A DNA stretch of 64,000 nucleotides from Ailanthus altissimus (taxonomy: Eukaryota; Streptophyta; Magnoliopsida; Sapindales; Simaroubaceae), in NCBI GenBank assembly GCA_946807835.1, contig OX327690.1, positions 29,544,501 to 29,608,500 on the forward strand, written 5' to 3'. Of the stretch, positions 34,402-45,554 are shown one piece after another. Under the pieces are notes generated by a model. The model searched no databases. It had not been told where the DNA came from and saw only the letters and a list, made by a program, of their open reading frames with translations. The position numbers and the translations under genes are program-made. The stretch's first letter is position 1. Every line of letters starts with the position of its first letter.

Positions 34402-34780
34402 TGCTTTGTACAGTTTCTTGTAATTGTTGGAAAATTTGGATAAATGGTTTGGATATAGAGAAAAATGAAGGGTTGTGTAAGTATTTACAGAAGAGAAAAC
34501 GGAGGTTGAAAAGAAGTGAACAAGTTGCTGTAAAAGGGTGCAGTTGCAATATCTGCATGGGTTCAAATTTTGTGGACTGTTAGGGGAGTGATCTAAAATC
34601 TAAATCAAACTTCAAAGAGTTGAGAAATTTGAATAAGTAAACCAGAAGTTAGGTTCTTGAAGAAATATTATATGCTCTAATAAACTAGGCTAAATTACGG
34701 GAGAAACGCAAATCATATAAATATGCAACAGTGGGCGTAGGACTTTCCTTTTACTGCTATTAATCCCAGGTGAAATGACA
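34402..34780 (-). promoter_or_regulatory. Displaced promoter of the type-2 STIG1-like gene
   Basis: After the TGCTT duplication the sequence aligns with the region upstream of the intact gene at 12553 ('aaatggtttggatatagag', 'aaaagaagtgaacaagttgc', 'catgggttcaaatt', 'caaagagttgaga', 'gttaggttcttgaagaaatat'). It is the detached upstream part of the gene at 24774-25238. The TATA position reads TGTAAATA (34482-34489, minus strand) where the intact paralogue has TATAAATA, so the element may also have lost core function. Confidence 0.8.
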
Positions 34781-35510
34781 AATTAATGTTTTCCACGTAG
34801 GTACATAGCTAGATAACTTTAATTTCAGTGTGCGTTTTGATTTAATAAATAAAAAATGAGTATATTATCACATATAATTATAGTTAAAAAAATGACAAAA
34901 AAAAGTTTAGCAAATTTATATAGTAAAATGAAGGAAATTATTAAGAATGATCTTTCATTTAAAATGTTTAGAATCACCACATTGATCGACGTGTTCAGCA
35001 CTTAATTAACAACATTATTAATAGAAATAATATAACTCTTGATGATACTTCTCATGTATCACTCTAGAGTTCGAGTCTATTGAGCTAGTCCCCAACTTTT
35101 GATCACACAACGTTCGTCAGACTCCTTTATTGATAATTGATTAGTATAATATTAATCAATTGATTGTTCTAAAGTTTCAAAATACCAAAAAAAAAAAAAA
35201 ACATGTTATACAAGTTTTGGACACTCACTTGATCAAGAAATTAATATATCAATGTGAAGAGAGACACACAGCAATTTATATGAATAAAGTTATTTATTAT
35301 ATAAAGATGATCACATGAATTATGAAATTGAATTAATCAACAATGCTGGCACGGGCATCAAGCCAATCAACATATAAGTATATAGGGCTTGCCCTTATTA
35401 GTAACACATACTAATATATGTATTCTACCAACTAATAATAACTTAATAACTAATGGCACGAATTATATAAATGTATATATGGTAGAAAATGTTTATCATG
35501 AGCACTCAAA
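34781..35510. other. Spacer, unbroken counterpart of the MULE target
   Basis: About 34960-35190 aligns with 13040-13356, and 35195-35370 aligns with 20855-21060. These are the two sides of the MULE insertion in the other repeat unit. 35370-35510 is the 3' flank of the gene at 35511. No gene. Confidence 0.6.
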
Positions 35511-35966
35511 TTAAGCGTAGCTGCACAGCCCATAAGTACACGAGCTTCCTTTCTTGCACTTCTTGTTGCATCGGCCACAATGTTTCTCATTCACAGAAGG
35601 ATTCACACACACTCCTTGGCAACAAATTTCAGAATATTCGCACCTCCTGCCGCATTTGCCACAATTGAGTCTGTCCGTGAGCGCATTAACACAGCTTTTG
35701 TCGCAGCAATCAGGCCCGGGACTGCCCTTGGCGCGGCAAACGGTCGGGTACTTGTCACAAGTCATTATGCCCCGGGGCTTATCGGCTAGGAACCGACCCG
35801 TTCGTCGGAAAAGATGAGATGGTTCCTCGCCATTTTTGAGCAATGGAAGTAATTCATTGGAACGATTTTCTTCTTTTGTAGTAATGGTTGCATGTAGTTG
35901 TGGCAATATTGAAATGGCCATCAAAGCTATTGTTGCCAATAATACAAATAGGATTGGTGACTTCAT
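35511..35966 (-). CDS. STIG1-like: STIG1-like secreted cysteine-rich protein (type 1)
   Basis: Intact single-exon gene of 151 aa. It has a signal peptide (MKSPILFVLLATIALMAISI), a charged linker with a HLFRRTGRFLADKP stretch and a 16-cysteine STIG1 domain (CDKYPTVC, GPDCCDKSC, CGRRCEYSEICC, KHCGRC, SCTYGLCSYA). It is the only intact copy of the type-1 subfamily here; 11240-11677 and 23518-23918 are its broken relatives. A TATA-like TATATAAG lies on the minus strand near 36027-36034, about 60 bp upstream of the ATG. The expected location is the apoplast. The exact role cannot be told. Confidence 0.94.
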   Translation of the reverse strand: MKSPILFVLLATIALMAISILPQLHATITTKEENRSNELLPLLKNGEEPSHLFRRTGRFLADKPRGIMTCDKYPTVCRAKGSPGPDCCDKSCVNALTDRLNCGKCGRRCEYSEICCQGVCVNPSVNEKHCGRCNKKCKKGSSCTYGLCSYA

Positions 35967-38902
35967 GGTTACTATTTGAGGAAGTATATGTGATCAAAAG
36001 GAGTAAGAGAGAGAATGGGGGAAACTTATATAAAAATGCTTTGGCGTTGAAGTGTTAGCATGGTGAGGTATTTATATGAAACTATATGGGGAAAGAATGA
36101 ATTTCATTCTTCTTCTTTTTTTCATAATGATGGTCTTCATCAATGGCTATAACTTAATGGAATTGAATAAGTTAGGCTCAAAATTGAACTTGCATGTGAT
36201 TCAAATGCTATGTCTAAAATAGGGGAAAAGGAGAAGAACCCAAATGCTGAATGAAAGCGTATACGAAATTTCCTTGTTGATTAGAGAATCGTATTTGTCT
36301 ATTTGTCTCATCACGGAAACTGAAATTGGAAAAATGTAAAGGGTATTAAGTAATTCAAATCACCCTTTCCCCAAAAAAGAAAAAAATTCCAAACCATAAT
36401 TTCAAGATTATTATGTTTTCAAGATATTTTAACTAAATGATTAGTATAAAAAGTAAATATCATTATGAAAGTAATCAATGCCGCTAATTTGTAGTTTCAT
36501 AATTGCTCCTTACCAACTTTTTCTATATCATATTCGTCTTTTGACTTTGTTTTTAAATACCTTTTGACTTCTTTTTTTTTCTAATAAAATATCTCTAATA
36601 AACTTTAAACTGAACAAAATATTTTTTTAATAATTTAATAGTAAAAGGTTGATAATATATCTATTTTTATTGTAGTAGAATTTCAAATTTAAATCTCCTT
36701 TCCCATATTTTTTTTATAAAAAAAAAACATATTTCAAATAGTCATCTTAACCCAAAGTAGCTAGTGCCATTAAATCAAAGAATCACTAGTAATTCGTCAT
36801 AAAACTGAAGGGAAAAAAAATTACTTCCAACTTTTGGAGCCATGTCAAAGGCGAGCGATGGGGCAAATTTGTTTGGGTCAGCAAATGATGATTGCCAAAC
36901 ACCGAAGAAATTTTTTTTTTTCCCTAAAAGTCTTCGGTTTGAATCAGTTACAGAAGCACTTATCTTAAAATAGTGCTTCTGAATTTGTATTAGCGAGTCA
37001 GAACTCAGGTTATTCGGCCAAAGGTTTGGCTATCTTGCAACTGCAAACGCAGCCTTGATGAGACCTTCATTTGCCCAATTTTTTCAAGGATCACATAATA
37101 CATGCTACCATATGTAGAGCTAACATAAGTTTTTTTTTCAATAATTTTTTTAAAATAATATAACATATAAGTTGAGATATATAATTAAAAAATCTAAAAT
37201 TCAATTTTATCTACCAAATTATTGCACAATTCAATTTCAATTAAGGATTCCACGCATAAATATAAATAGTCTTTAACTATATAAGTACATATGTATTATG
37301 GTATAGAATATCGAAAAAAGGAAGGAAGCTTTCCAATGCTAGATCTAAAAATATTTTTTTTTTCACTGCTAATGATATTAAGTACTATATGGTTCGGATG
37401 TTTAGTAGATTTATTAATAAAAAATTAAATATTAATGATATTACTAATTAAAAAAAACTTTAATCACAAATATTTTCATCCAAATCAAAGAAAGCACTGA
37501 CATATTTTTTTTATTTATTTTTTTTTTTTTGTTATTGAAAAATGGAAAAGGGTGAAGAAAATTAGAATGAGATGGTGTTATTTTAATTCAAAATCTCATT
37601 ATGTATTAATTATTTGATATTATAAAATAATGTATTATTTTGTTAATAAGATTAAATAATACAAAACTATGATGTCATCAAACACGTCTACAATATTATT
37701 TGTACAATTTATTTATACTATACGGTGTACTAAATATGCCTAATAAAAATATCATACAATATCAAAAAGTACTTTTAAAATTAACGAGAAATCTCTTGAC
37801 AAGTGCTTCAAGCTTCAAGCTGCTTTTATGTTGTGCTTGTGCTTTTAAAAGATGAAGCGATCTCTTGAGAATACGTACCTTCCCGAAGCACACAATACAA
37901 ATAGTTTTCTTTTGACTTGCAAAAACGTATAAAATTGCTGATATGTTACGCCAAAGATCAAACTAAGGGAGTTAATGCAATGTAATGGATCTCTCACCTT
38001 TCCACTGTTTTATTTCATCCAATTTGGAAATATTTTGATAATTAAATAAATTTAAAGGACTATCCACACATATGTTATAAATTTAAATTTCACAGCATGA
38101 AATTTAACTTGGAGTATAATTACTCCCTTGTTACATAAAATAATTTATTTAAAAAATTTGAACAAAAATGAGAAACATCACTTACTAAATACTTAATTCT
38201 TTATTCATAATTTTTATTCGAATTTGGGTAATCAAGAATATAATGTAATTTAGTGACTACTTGAACAACGCCCTAAAATCACTTATTATATAAAATATAT
38301 ATAAAATTACACTTGACCCTCTCTACTCTCATAAACAAAATTTGAACCCTAAACTTCTTGCACCAACTCAAAAGGCTTTAGTGGTTATAACACCTATAAT
38401 TTGAAATAAGTATTGGTCTAAAGAAATTTTATCATGTTATCAAACTGCGGTCACAAAGTATATGGTTTTGATTTGATAAGTGAAGTTAATTAATTTATGG
38501 TACACGATTTTAAGAAGTCGGTATTGAAATTCTTTTGTAAGCTAATTTTTAATTAAATTACAACGTTGGCTTCTTTAAAGTCGCAATATAAAACGAACAA
38601 CGTTACCCATTAGATCAATGCTATGTATGTATGTGTACAAAAATTATTAAGTACGTCCATAGTATATTTTTCTAAAATGTACATCCAATTGTATATTCGC
38701 GGTTATTATGTCTATGTAATTTTGGTCAATAAAGGATAATTAGACTAGACTGAAAATTTTGAGCTACCATCTTACAAAAATTAAGTGATAAAGAAACAAG
38801 AATATGCTTATTTTTAAACTTAAAAATATATTGAATTTAGTTAAATAGCACTTGCCGGAAAAGATTACAAATATATCCCCACAGAACTAATTAAAATGAT
38901 GT

Positions 38903-38937
<35 letters not shown>

Positions 38938-39057
38938 ATAAGGCAACACTTCCATTCTGCTGGTTGGAGCAAGAGCATGTGTTGCAAGAATGTAAATGAA
39001 AAATTAAAAGTAATTATTACAGTTTTTGCAAGTTTTTTAATTTGATAGTGAAAATTC
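35967..39057. other. AT-rich intergenic region
   Basis: 35967-36540 holds the type-1 promoter and its upstream flank, shared with 23919-24480. A 10-bp stem pair CAGAAGCACT/AGTGCTTCTG lies at about 36950-36982 and looks like a degenerate MITE-type fold. An AT microsatellite lies at 38906-38935. No gene seen. Confidence 0.45.
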
Positions 39058-39483
39058 TCAGGCATAATTGCACATCCCATAAACGCAAAACTCCCCCTTT
39101 TTGCACTTCTTATTGCACCCACCGCAGTGTCTCTTGTCAAATGAAGCATTAACGCATTGCCCCTTGCAACATATTTCAGTGTACTTGCACTTGTACCCAC
39201 ACATTCCGCAGTTGAATCGATCAATCTTCACATTAACGCATTTCCTCTTGCAGCAATCTGGCCCCGAGCGGCTCTTCATCTGCCGGCAAACGCGAGGAAA
39301 CTTGTCGCAAGTCATGTTGGCTACCAGGTTCTGCTGTGCCAGGAATCGGCTCACTCCTCGCAAAGAAGTTGCTTCTTGAATTTCTGACAGTTTAAGCTCA
39401 CTTGGGACATCATCACTGGCTGCACCAACATTATCAAGTGTTGCTGAGAGTGCTAAGAAGATTAGTGTCATTAGCAACTTCAT
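39058..39483 (-). CDS. STIG1-like: STIG1-like secreted cysteine-rich protein (divergent copy)
   Basis: Intact single-exon gene of 141 aa. It has a signal peptide (MKLLMTLIFLALSATLDNVG), a linker containing SLRGVSRFLAQ and a 16-cysteine STIG1 domain (CDKFPRVC, GPDCCKRKC, CGYKCKYTEICC, HCGGC, FCVYGMCNYA). It is clearly diverged from both other subtypes and sits at the right end of the array without nearby pseudogene copies. A TATA-like AATATAAAC lies near 39571-39580 (minus), about 90 bp upstream. The SLRG-x-SRFLA motif before the Cys domain is shared with the type-2 proteins and may be a processing or conserved prodomain site; that is inference. Confidence 0.94.
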   Translation of the reverse strand: MKLLMTLIFLALSATLDNVGAASDDVPSELKLSEIQEATSLRGVSRFLAQQNLVANMTCDKFPRVCRQMKSRSGPDCCKRKCVNVKIDRFNCGMCGYKCKYTEICCKGQCVNASFDKRHCGGCNKKCKKGEFCVYGMCNYA

Positions 39484-40584
39484 GGCTATAGCCTATAAAA
39501 TAGAAGATGATCAGAAGAATATATGTTATTAGAGAGGAGCTAAGTGAGAATATTTTGATGGGACTTTTGAGTTTATATTGATGAATTTTGTTGGGAGAGA
39601 GTTGACAAATAGGAAAATTGAATCTACAAGTTATAACTTTTTTCTCTGTGGTCTTAATTCAATAGACTGCTTGCAAATTACTGAATATATCAAATCTCAT
39701 AATAAGAAATCATTTGATTAGATGTAAAGAAAAGTTAGCCTTCAATTGAATCTGTGTATCCCAACTCTTAAAAGTAAAACTGATAGACAATTAATGAATC
39801 TCACCTGGGATCTTGGCACCAATCACCTGTTGCCATTTCATGCCTTCAATTGCGTAATTAGCATTATGCTAGCTTATTATTATTATTATTATTATTTATG
39901 TGGGTTTGGCTTGTGGAGTTAAAATTTTTCACCATCTTATAATTTTACTAACCACTGAATCATTTGTTTTATTTACACGACCAAAGAATTTTTGTGTGTT
40001 AATGTGTGTATTATATATATGAAGCAAAGTATGCCACATGAATGATTAAAGCATGTGTGGGAAGGGAAAAAAAGGGGAAAAAAAGCTAAACGATGATAAT
40101 AAAACCTGATTGTCTAATGCTATTAAAGCAAGATAGACATATGATTCCCTAGTTTGATAAGAAAAGAACATATTCCCAATAGCAAAATAGTACTTAAAAA
40201 GAAAATTTTAATTTGGGCGGTAACATCAAAATACATAATATTTTAGGTTGCTTCATAATTTTTGCTAAAATTTTGTATACGGTGCATATATATATAATGA
40301 TTTAATGAGTTATATAACTCATTATATGGTAAGTAAAATTACCACATAACACTCTTTAAAAAATTAAAATTTATTACGTATTTACGTGTTTATTATATAG
40401 TAAATTATTTAGTCCATTAAATTATTTTTCTCTCTCTCACTCTCTCTCTCTATATATATATAAAAATATAAATTTATGTTACTATTATTTGTAAGCAAAG
40501 CAACTGTTTAATTAAATTCCAACCCAAATCATATTAGTTGATATAGAGAAACATCATCAAAATGACTTGCTATTGCATCATACT
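39484..40584. other. Intergenic, AT-rich
   Basis: Promoter region of the gene at 39483, a TTA microsatellite at about 39874-39897 and a CT/TA run near 40425-40462. No gene seen. Confidence 0.45.
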
Positions 40585-41460
40585 AACTTCAATGAGCAGC
40601 CCTCCCTCAAGAACATGGTGAACAAAATGATCAAATGTTGGAGCAACAAATGCATGCTACTACCACCTATTATCTTCATCACGCAGAGAATGAAGTGACA
40701 TCAAAATCTAAGATCAGGGAAGGGCCCAAGCTTCTTCCATGGCCGGTATCACCTAAGAAATGTAAGCATATAACCAATATTTAACACGCTTAAATCTTCT
40801 TCTTCTTCTTATATATATTAACAACACATAGAACTTCATTATCAACTCAACAGGCTCATGGGATTCTGAACATCATAGGATGGGGGATTCTCTTGCCCAT
40901 GGGAGTGATCATTGCAAGATATATATACTCCAGCAAATTCCCGATTGAATATGATGAATGGCACCCACTTCACATGCTGTATCAAATTTCAGGTTAGATT
41001 CTTGGTACTATCGGATGGGGCATTGTCTTATGGCTTGGCAACTCTTCAAAGCATTACACTCTTAAAAACACATCGCATTCTCAGCGTCCTTGTATATATT
41101 CACATTTGCAACAATACAAGTAAGTTTGTCTAATAATTCTTCAAATCTTATATATTATTTGATCTGTCACCATTAGATGCAAACGTTACATCATTTTACT
41201 ATTGTGCATGTGTCTCTATAGATTTTTCCATATCCTTTAATTACTAAGCTTTCCCTTTTATTAACAGGATTTCTTCTCTCCATGATCTGTTCATGAAAGT
41301 CGTGGATGAATTTAGAGAAAAAAAAAAATGGGGGCCTCCCAAATCCCTGGAGCCATTGGATGTGCGAACGTTATCTCCAGTCATCGGATTGTATGTTCAT
41401 GGGTTAATGATTGTTCGAGTTGGTTAGATTTTCTCAATGGAAAGTGATTCGGTGTGGGCA
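40585..41460 (+). pseudogene. Cytochrome b561 domain gene fragment (AIR12/DOMON-b561 type)
   Basis: After a splice acceptor (CAACAG, exon from 40854) the sequence reads HGILNIIGWGILLPMGVIIA, then WHPLHMLYQISG, a TAG, ILGTIGWGIVLWLGN and, one frame over, THRILSVLVYI then FTFATIQ before a donor. This is the start of the b561 transmembrane electron-transfer domain found in plant DOMON-b561 proteins, including the two expected His (AHG and HPLH). An in-frame TAG near 40999 and two single-base shifts (near 41068 and 41100) break it. The preceding exon-like stretch (about 40590-40760) would lie between DOMON and b561. The DOMON domain and later helices are not seen. A decayed partial copy. Confidence 0.75.
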
Positions 41461-42391
41461 AGCTTTCGTGGATTTTTGTGTGAGGACAGAAATTAGGCTG
41501 TTGGCATTAGACTAATTAAGCGGACCAAGTTTATATTAATTTATCATGTATAATAAGACTAAATCAATCACAAATATTAGTTTTAAATTTTATTACCAAA
41601 TGATTACATATATAATCATACCTCTCAACTAATATTTCCTTCTAAATTTATGAATTTCTTATCCCACAGTAGAATAAATCTATTTCTTAGGATATGTAAC
41701 AGTATTATAGTATCATAAATTATTTTTTTTATATTTTCATAATATATATAGTTTTAATAAATAACATAAATTATCATATTATAAACATTTAAACATGTAA
41801 CATGATTCTATAATAAATTATAATTAATATAAAAGTCTTAAATTTATTAGACAACACTATATGACAATATTATTTACGGGTGAATTATATAACTAATTAA
41901 ATTATTTTTTTATATATATAATCTTTTTTATTGTAAGAGTGATACTACAATTATAAAACTTAGATATTAAATTTATATTTTAATTAATATATTATTAAAA
42001 GATTATATTTTAATTAAAATATTACCAATCAATAATTATCAAGTGTCAAAATAATTATTAATTTGTTAATCATTAATATTATAATAATTTTACAATATTA
42101 ATTAATAATAAATACATTAAACATCACATTATTAGAAATAAAATATAAAAAAAAAATATTAATAAAATTTCATGTACAAACTAATTATATAAATTCACAC
42201 TTACCAAATGTTCTATTCACTAAACGGTCCTCAACTAAACCAAAATTGCAAAAGAAAAAACAAGGAACGAATTGTCGTTCGGTTCTAAAGGTCAAACGAG
42301 ATTGAGATGTTGACTGAAGCCTAAACGCAGCGTTTAGACGCAATTTTGTTACTGAAACGAGTGATAACGAGCCACAACAACTCAGCAACCG
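41461..42391. other. AT-rich intergenic, upstream of the PROSC-type gene
   Basis: Long AT-rich runs at about 41520-42180 with no recognisable gene. 42190-42391 is the likely 5' leader and core promoter of the gene that follows. Confidence 0.45.
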
Positions 42392-42469
42392 ATGAACAAT
42401 CTGGAACAAGAACAAGACAACAAGAGGAATAGTAATCAGATCAACGCAGGAGAAGTAGAACCGAAAATC

Positions 42470-44763
42470 ATGGCCGCGACGTCTGCCGCCACAGATGGCG
42501 TTGCAGCGGCGGCACTTCGATCCGTGATCCAGAGGCTCCACCAAGCGGCCGAGCGGTCGGGTCGCTCGCCGGACCGGATCCGAATCGTTGCCGTCAGCAA
42601 GACCAAACCGGTCTCACTCATCCGGCAAGTCTACGATGCCGGTCACCGATTTTTCGGTGAAAATTACGTTCAAGAAATAGTGGAAAAAGCTCCCCAGGTC
42701 CTTTCATTAAAAATAGGAAGTGTTTTTTTTTTAATTAAATTTTCATAAAGTTCATTTTTTAAAATATTTATTAATTAAACTATCTGGATTTGAACGTGCA
42801 GCTTCCAGAGGATATTGAATGGCATTTCATTGGGAATTTACAGAGCAATAAAGTGAAACCTCTGCTGGGTAATGAATAGGGGTTTTTTTTTGACCTTATG
42901 TTTACCATTCACATTATCCTGTTCAGGGAACAGGACCCAAAATTTGAGATCATTTTTTTTTTTACATTTTGTCATGAATATTAATATATCAAGTTGTTCG
43001 TGAATGTATGTAGCTTTTTTATTTGAATTGTGATGAATTCTTGAGATAATTTGTCATTATTTGGATTATTGACTGGTGAAACTTGCTTAACTGAAAAGTT
43101 AGATGTAAAAGATTTGGACTTTCCTTGATTTAGTTGATATTTACTAATTTTTTAAGCTAATTTTTTTGTTCCCATTTCTTTCACATAATTTTTGTCTCAT
43201 ATATATAAATCATCTATTGTTGTGCAGCTGGGGTACCGAACCTATCTATGGTAGAAAGTGTTGATGAAAAGAAGGTAAAATGCTTTCTCCAATTTAGTCA
43301 TTGTTTTTTTTAAGGTTTTATTTACTTTACTGAAATGATATCTCAACTCAAGAAAATAATTTTTTGTTTCTTTGTTAGCTCTTTCATTCAAGTTTTAGAG
43401 ATTTGAGTATATGGCAAGAGATGTATTGACATTTGATGTCTTTTTCACTCAACTGAGCAAGTTAGCTAGCCCATAGGTTTGTGATTGTCGTTTTGTTTCA
43501 CTATTCCTTATTGTGTTGTGCAGATTGCAGATCGTCTAGATCGCATGGTTGCAACCATTGGAAGAAAGCCTTTAAAGGTCTTGGTTCAAGTGAATACCAG
43601 TGGAGAAGAATGTAAGTTAATTACTTTATGGTATCCTTAAAACTGTCATTGGTTTTTGACAGTTGCAGTCATTTGATTGTTGAATCACTTGGTCTTATAT
43701 GTGGAGAGTGATGTATTAAATGATGACAGCTGTTTAAAAGAAGTATAATCTATTCTTTTTCAAGTTTGTAACAGTAGAAGTTATAGTTTTTCATGAAAAT
43801 CTTGGATCACTCTTTACGTTAACATTCTTTTATTTTAGGAATGTTGCCCAATTCTGTGGTTCTGATCTGCTACTAGTAATAGTTCTGAGGTATTGCTTGA
43901 TTTCTGCTATGTTACAGCAAAATCTGGTGTTGAGCCTTCAGGGTGTATGGAACTTGCCAAACATGTTCATCAAGAGTGCCCAAATCTTGAGTTTTGTGGC
44001 CTTATGACAATAGGGATGCCAGATTATACATCAACCCCAGAGAACTTCAAGGTAATAGTCTGACTTTAATTTCATTTGCTTTATTTCTCCTTTTCTTTTC
44101 TTCTATGTGTTTTGTACTACTTGAGATGTCTGATAGAGAATTGTTTTTTTTTTTTTTTTTGCAATCAGACACTATCGAACTGCAGAAGTGAAGTGTGCAA
44201 GGCACTTGAAATACCAGAAGATCAATGTGAACTATCCATGGGCATGTCTGGTGACTTTGAGCTAGCGGTAAGGAATAGCCTTCCATTGGCTTAGTGCTAT
44301 TTACTTTGTCTTCTATTGTCTTGATGAAGCAATCTTTAGAACTGATATTATTGAACAATTCCACTACAATTACATCCTATGAGGCTATGACATTTACAAG
44401 AACTAAGCACTTTTGCTCACTAGGGGCACCCAGAAAAAAAAAATACGGGTTAGTGATTGCTGCCCAGAACGCTATGCACCAGCTATTTTCACTATCAATT
44501 TCTGAAAGTTAGATGTTATGAAGGGTTTAAGTTTCTGTTGGTAGGGTAGTGATTCTTTTTCTTTATTTGATGGAAATTGTGTCGATACTTACAAACTCAT
44601 GTGGTAATGTTTAAAGTGTATGTGTTTCTGGTTTTGCTGTGCTTAATCTAGTTATATGCAGTTGTTGACAACCTTGCTGCTTTTTCAGGTCGAAATGGGT
44701 AGTACCAACGTAAGAATCGGATCTACAATATTCGGTGCGAGGGAATATCCTAAGACGAACTAA
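42470..44763 (+). CDS. PLPBP: Pyridoxal phosphate homeostasis protein (PROSC/YggS family)
   Basis: Seven exons: 42470-42697, 42802-42868, 43228-43274, 43524-43611, 43918-44051, 44169-44267, 44689-44763. All introns are GT/AG and the joined frame is open for 245 aa, the usual plant length. It is a single-domain type III-fold PLP-binding protein without known catalytic activity that buffers pyridoxal 5'-phosphate. Motifs: [10 protein letters not shown], whose Lys is the PLP Schiff-base residue; [58 protein letters not shown]; and the C-terminal phosphate-binding [20 protein letters not shown]. An in-frame ATG at 42392 would add 26 residues; I prefer 42470 because conserved sequence starts soon after it. 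No transit peptide is evident from this start. Confidence 0.95.
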
Positions 44764-45554
44764 ACCTGAGCTTACTTCCATCCGTGCTCAAAACATTATG
44801 GCCATCGCCATTTATTAGTCTTTATGTACTGATAATATAGTATATTAACCATATCCTATTTACTTGGTCTTTGAACATGGTACTATTCCATTTTACTCTT
44901 TTAAGTTGATGAATATTCAGTCACTCGTAATCACCCCTTCAGAATGATAAAATACATATCCGAGAGTATGATGCTTATTTGGCTAGAAAGGTTGATGGAT
45001 GCTTTAATTTGAAATTCAGTTCCGCATCAGCTATGTACAAGTACGACATTGTGATTGTAATTGTTGTGGGACTTGGTTTCACATGCTCAAAGCCTAGTTT
45101 CATGAGCTACACTTGACTTGGTACTTTTCTCACGCCACCCATTTAATACTCGCTTTAATTAATCTGTCCATGTATCTGAATTCTGTGACCAATCAGATTA
45201 AATGATGTCATGTACAATTATGCTCGGAAAATTATTTGTGGACATAAGGCCTCTTGCATGAGCATATCTACCAAATTTCCAACAACTAACTAATAGGTTT
45301 GCAACTTTCACTTGGTAAAATGACAACCTCCCTGCTTGTCTTGTGACTGTCAGCTTCTTGGCAGTTGGGTTTGGCCCAACTTAAGTAATGACTACGCCAG
45401 CCAAGCCTCAGCAGTTAGTCACTTATCAAAGTAGTTGCCCTCAAAAGTCCCATGCATGCTGCAGCCATGCATATATTTACATTCACATTTCACTTACAGT
45501 TACCTCACAGTTGTTTACTTGTGAACTTGTGTGTGTGAATGAGAAGAACTGAGA
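44764..45554. other. Intergenic between the PROSC-type gene and the peroxidase
   Basis: 3' UTR of the upstream gene followed by the peroxidase promoter. A TATA-like ATATATTTAC lies near 45470-45480, about 80 bp upstream of the peroxidase ATG. No other gene. Confidence 0.5.

Noticed and set aside
36950..36982. Short hairpin as a possible small RNA gene
   Set aside because: Only a 10-bp stem in AT-rich DNA; no precursor-like extended pairing seen.
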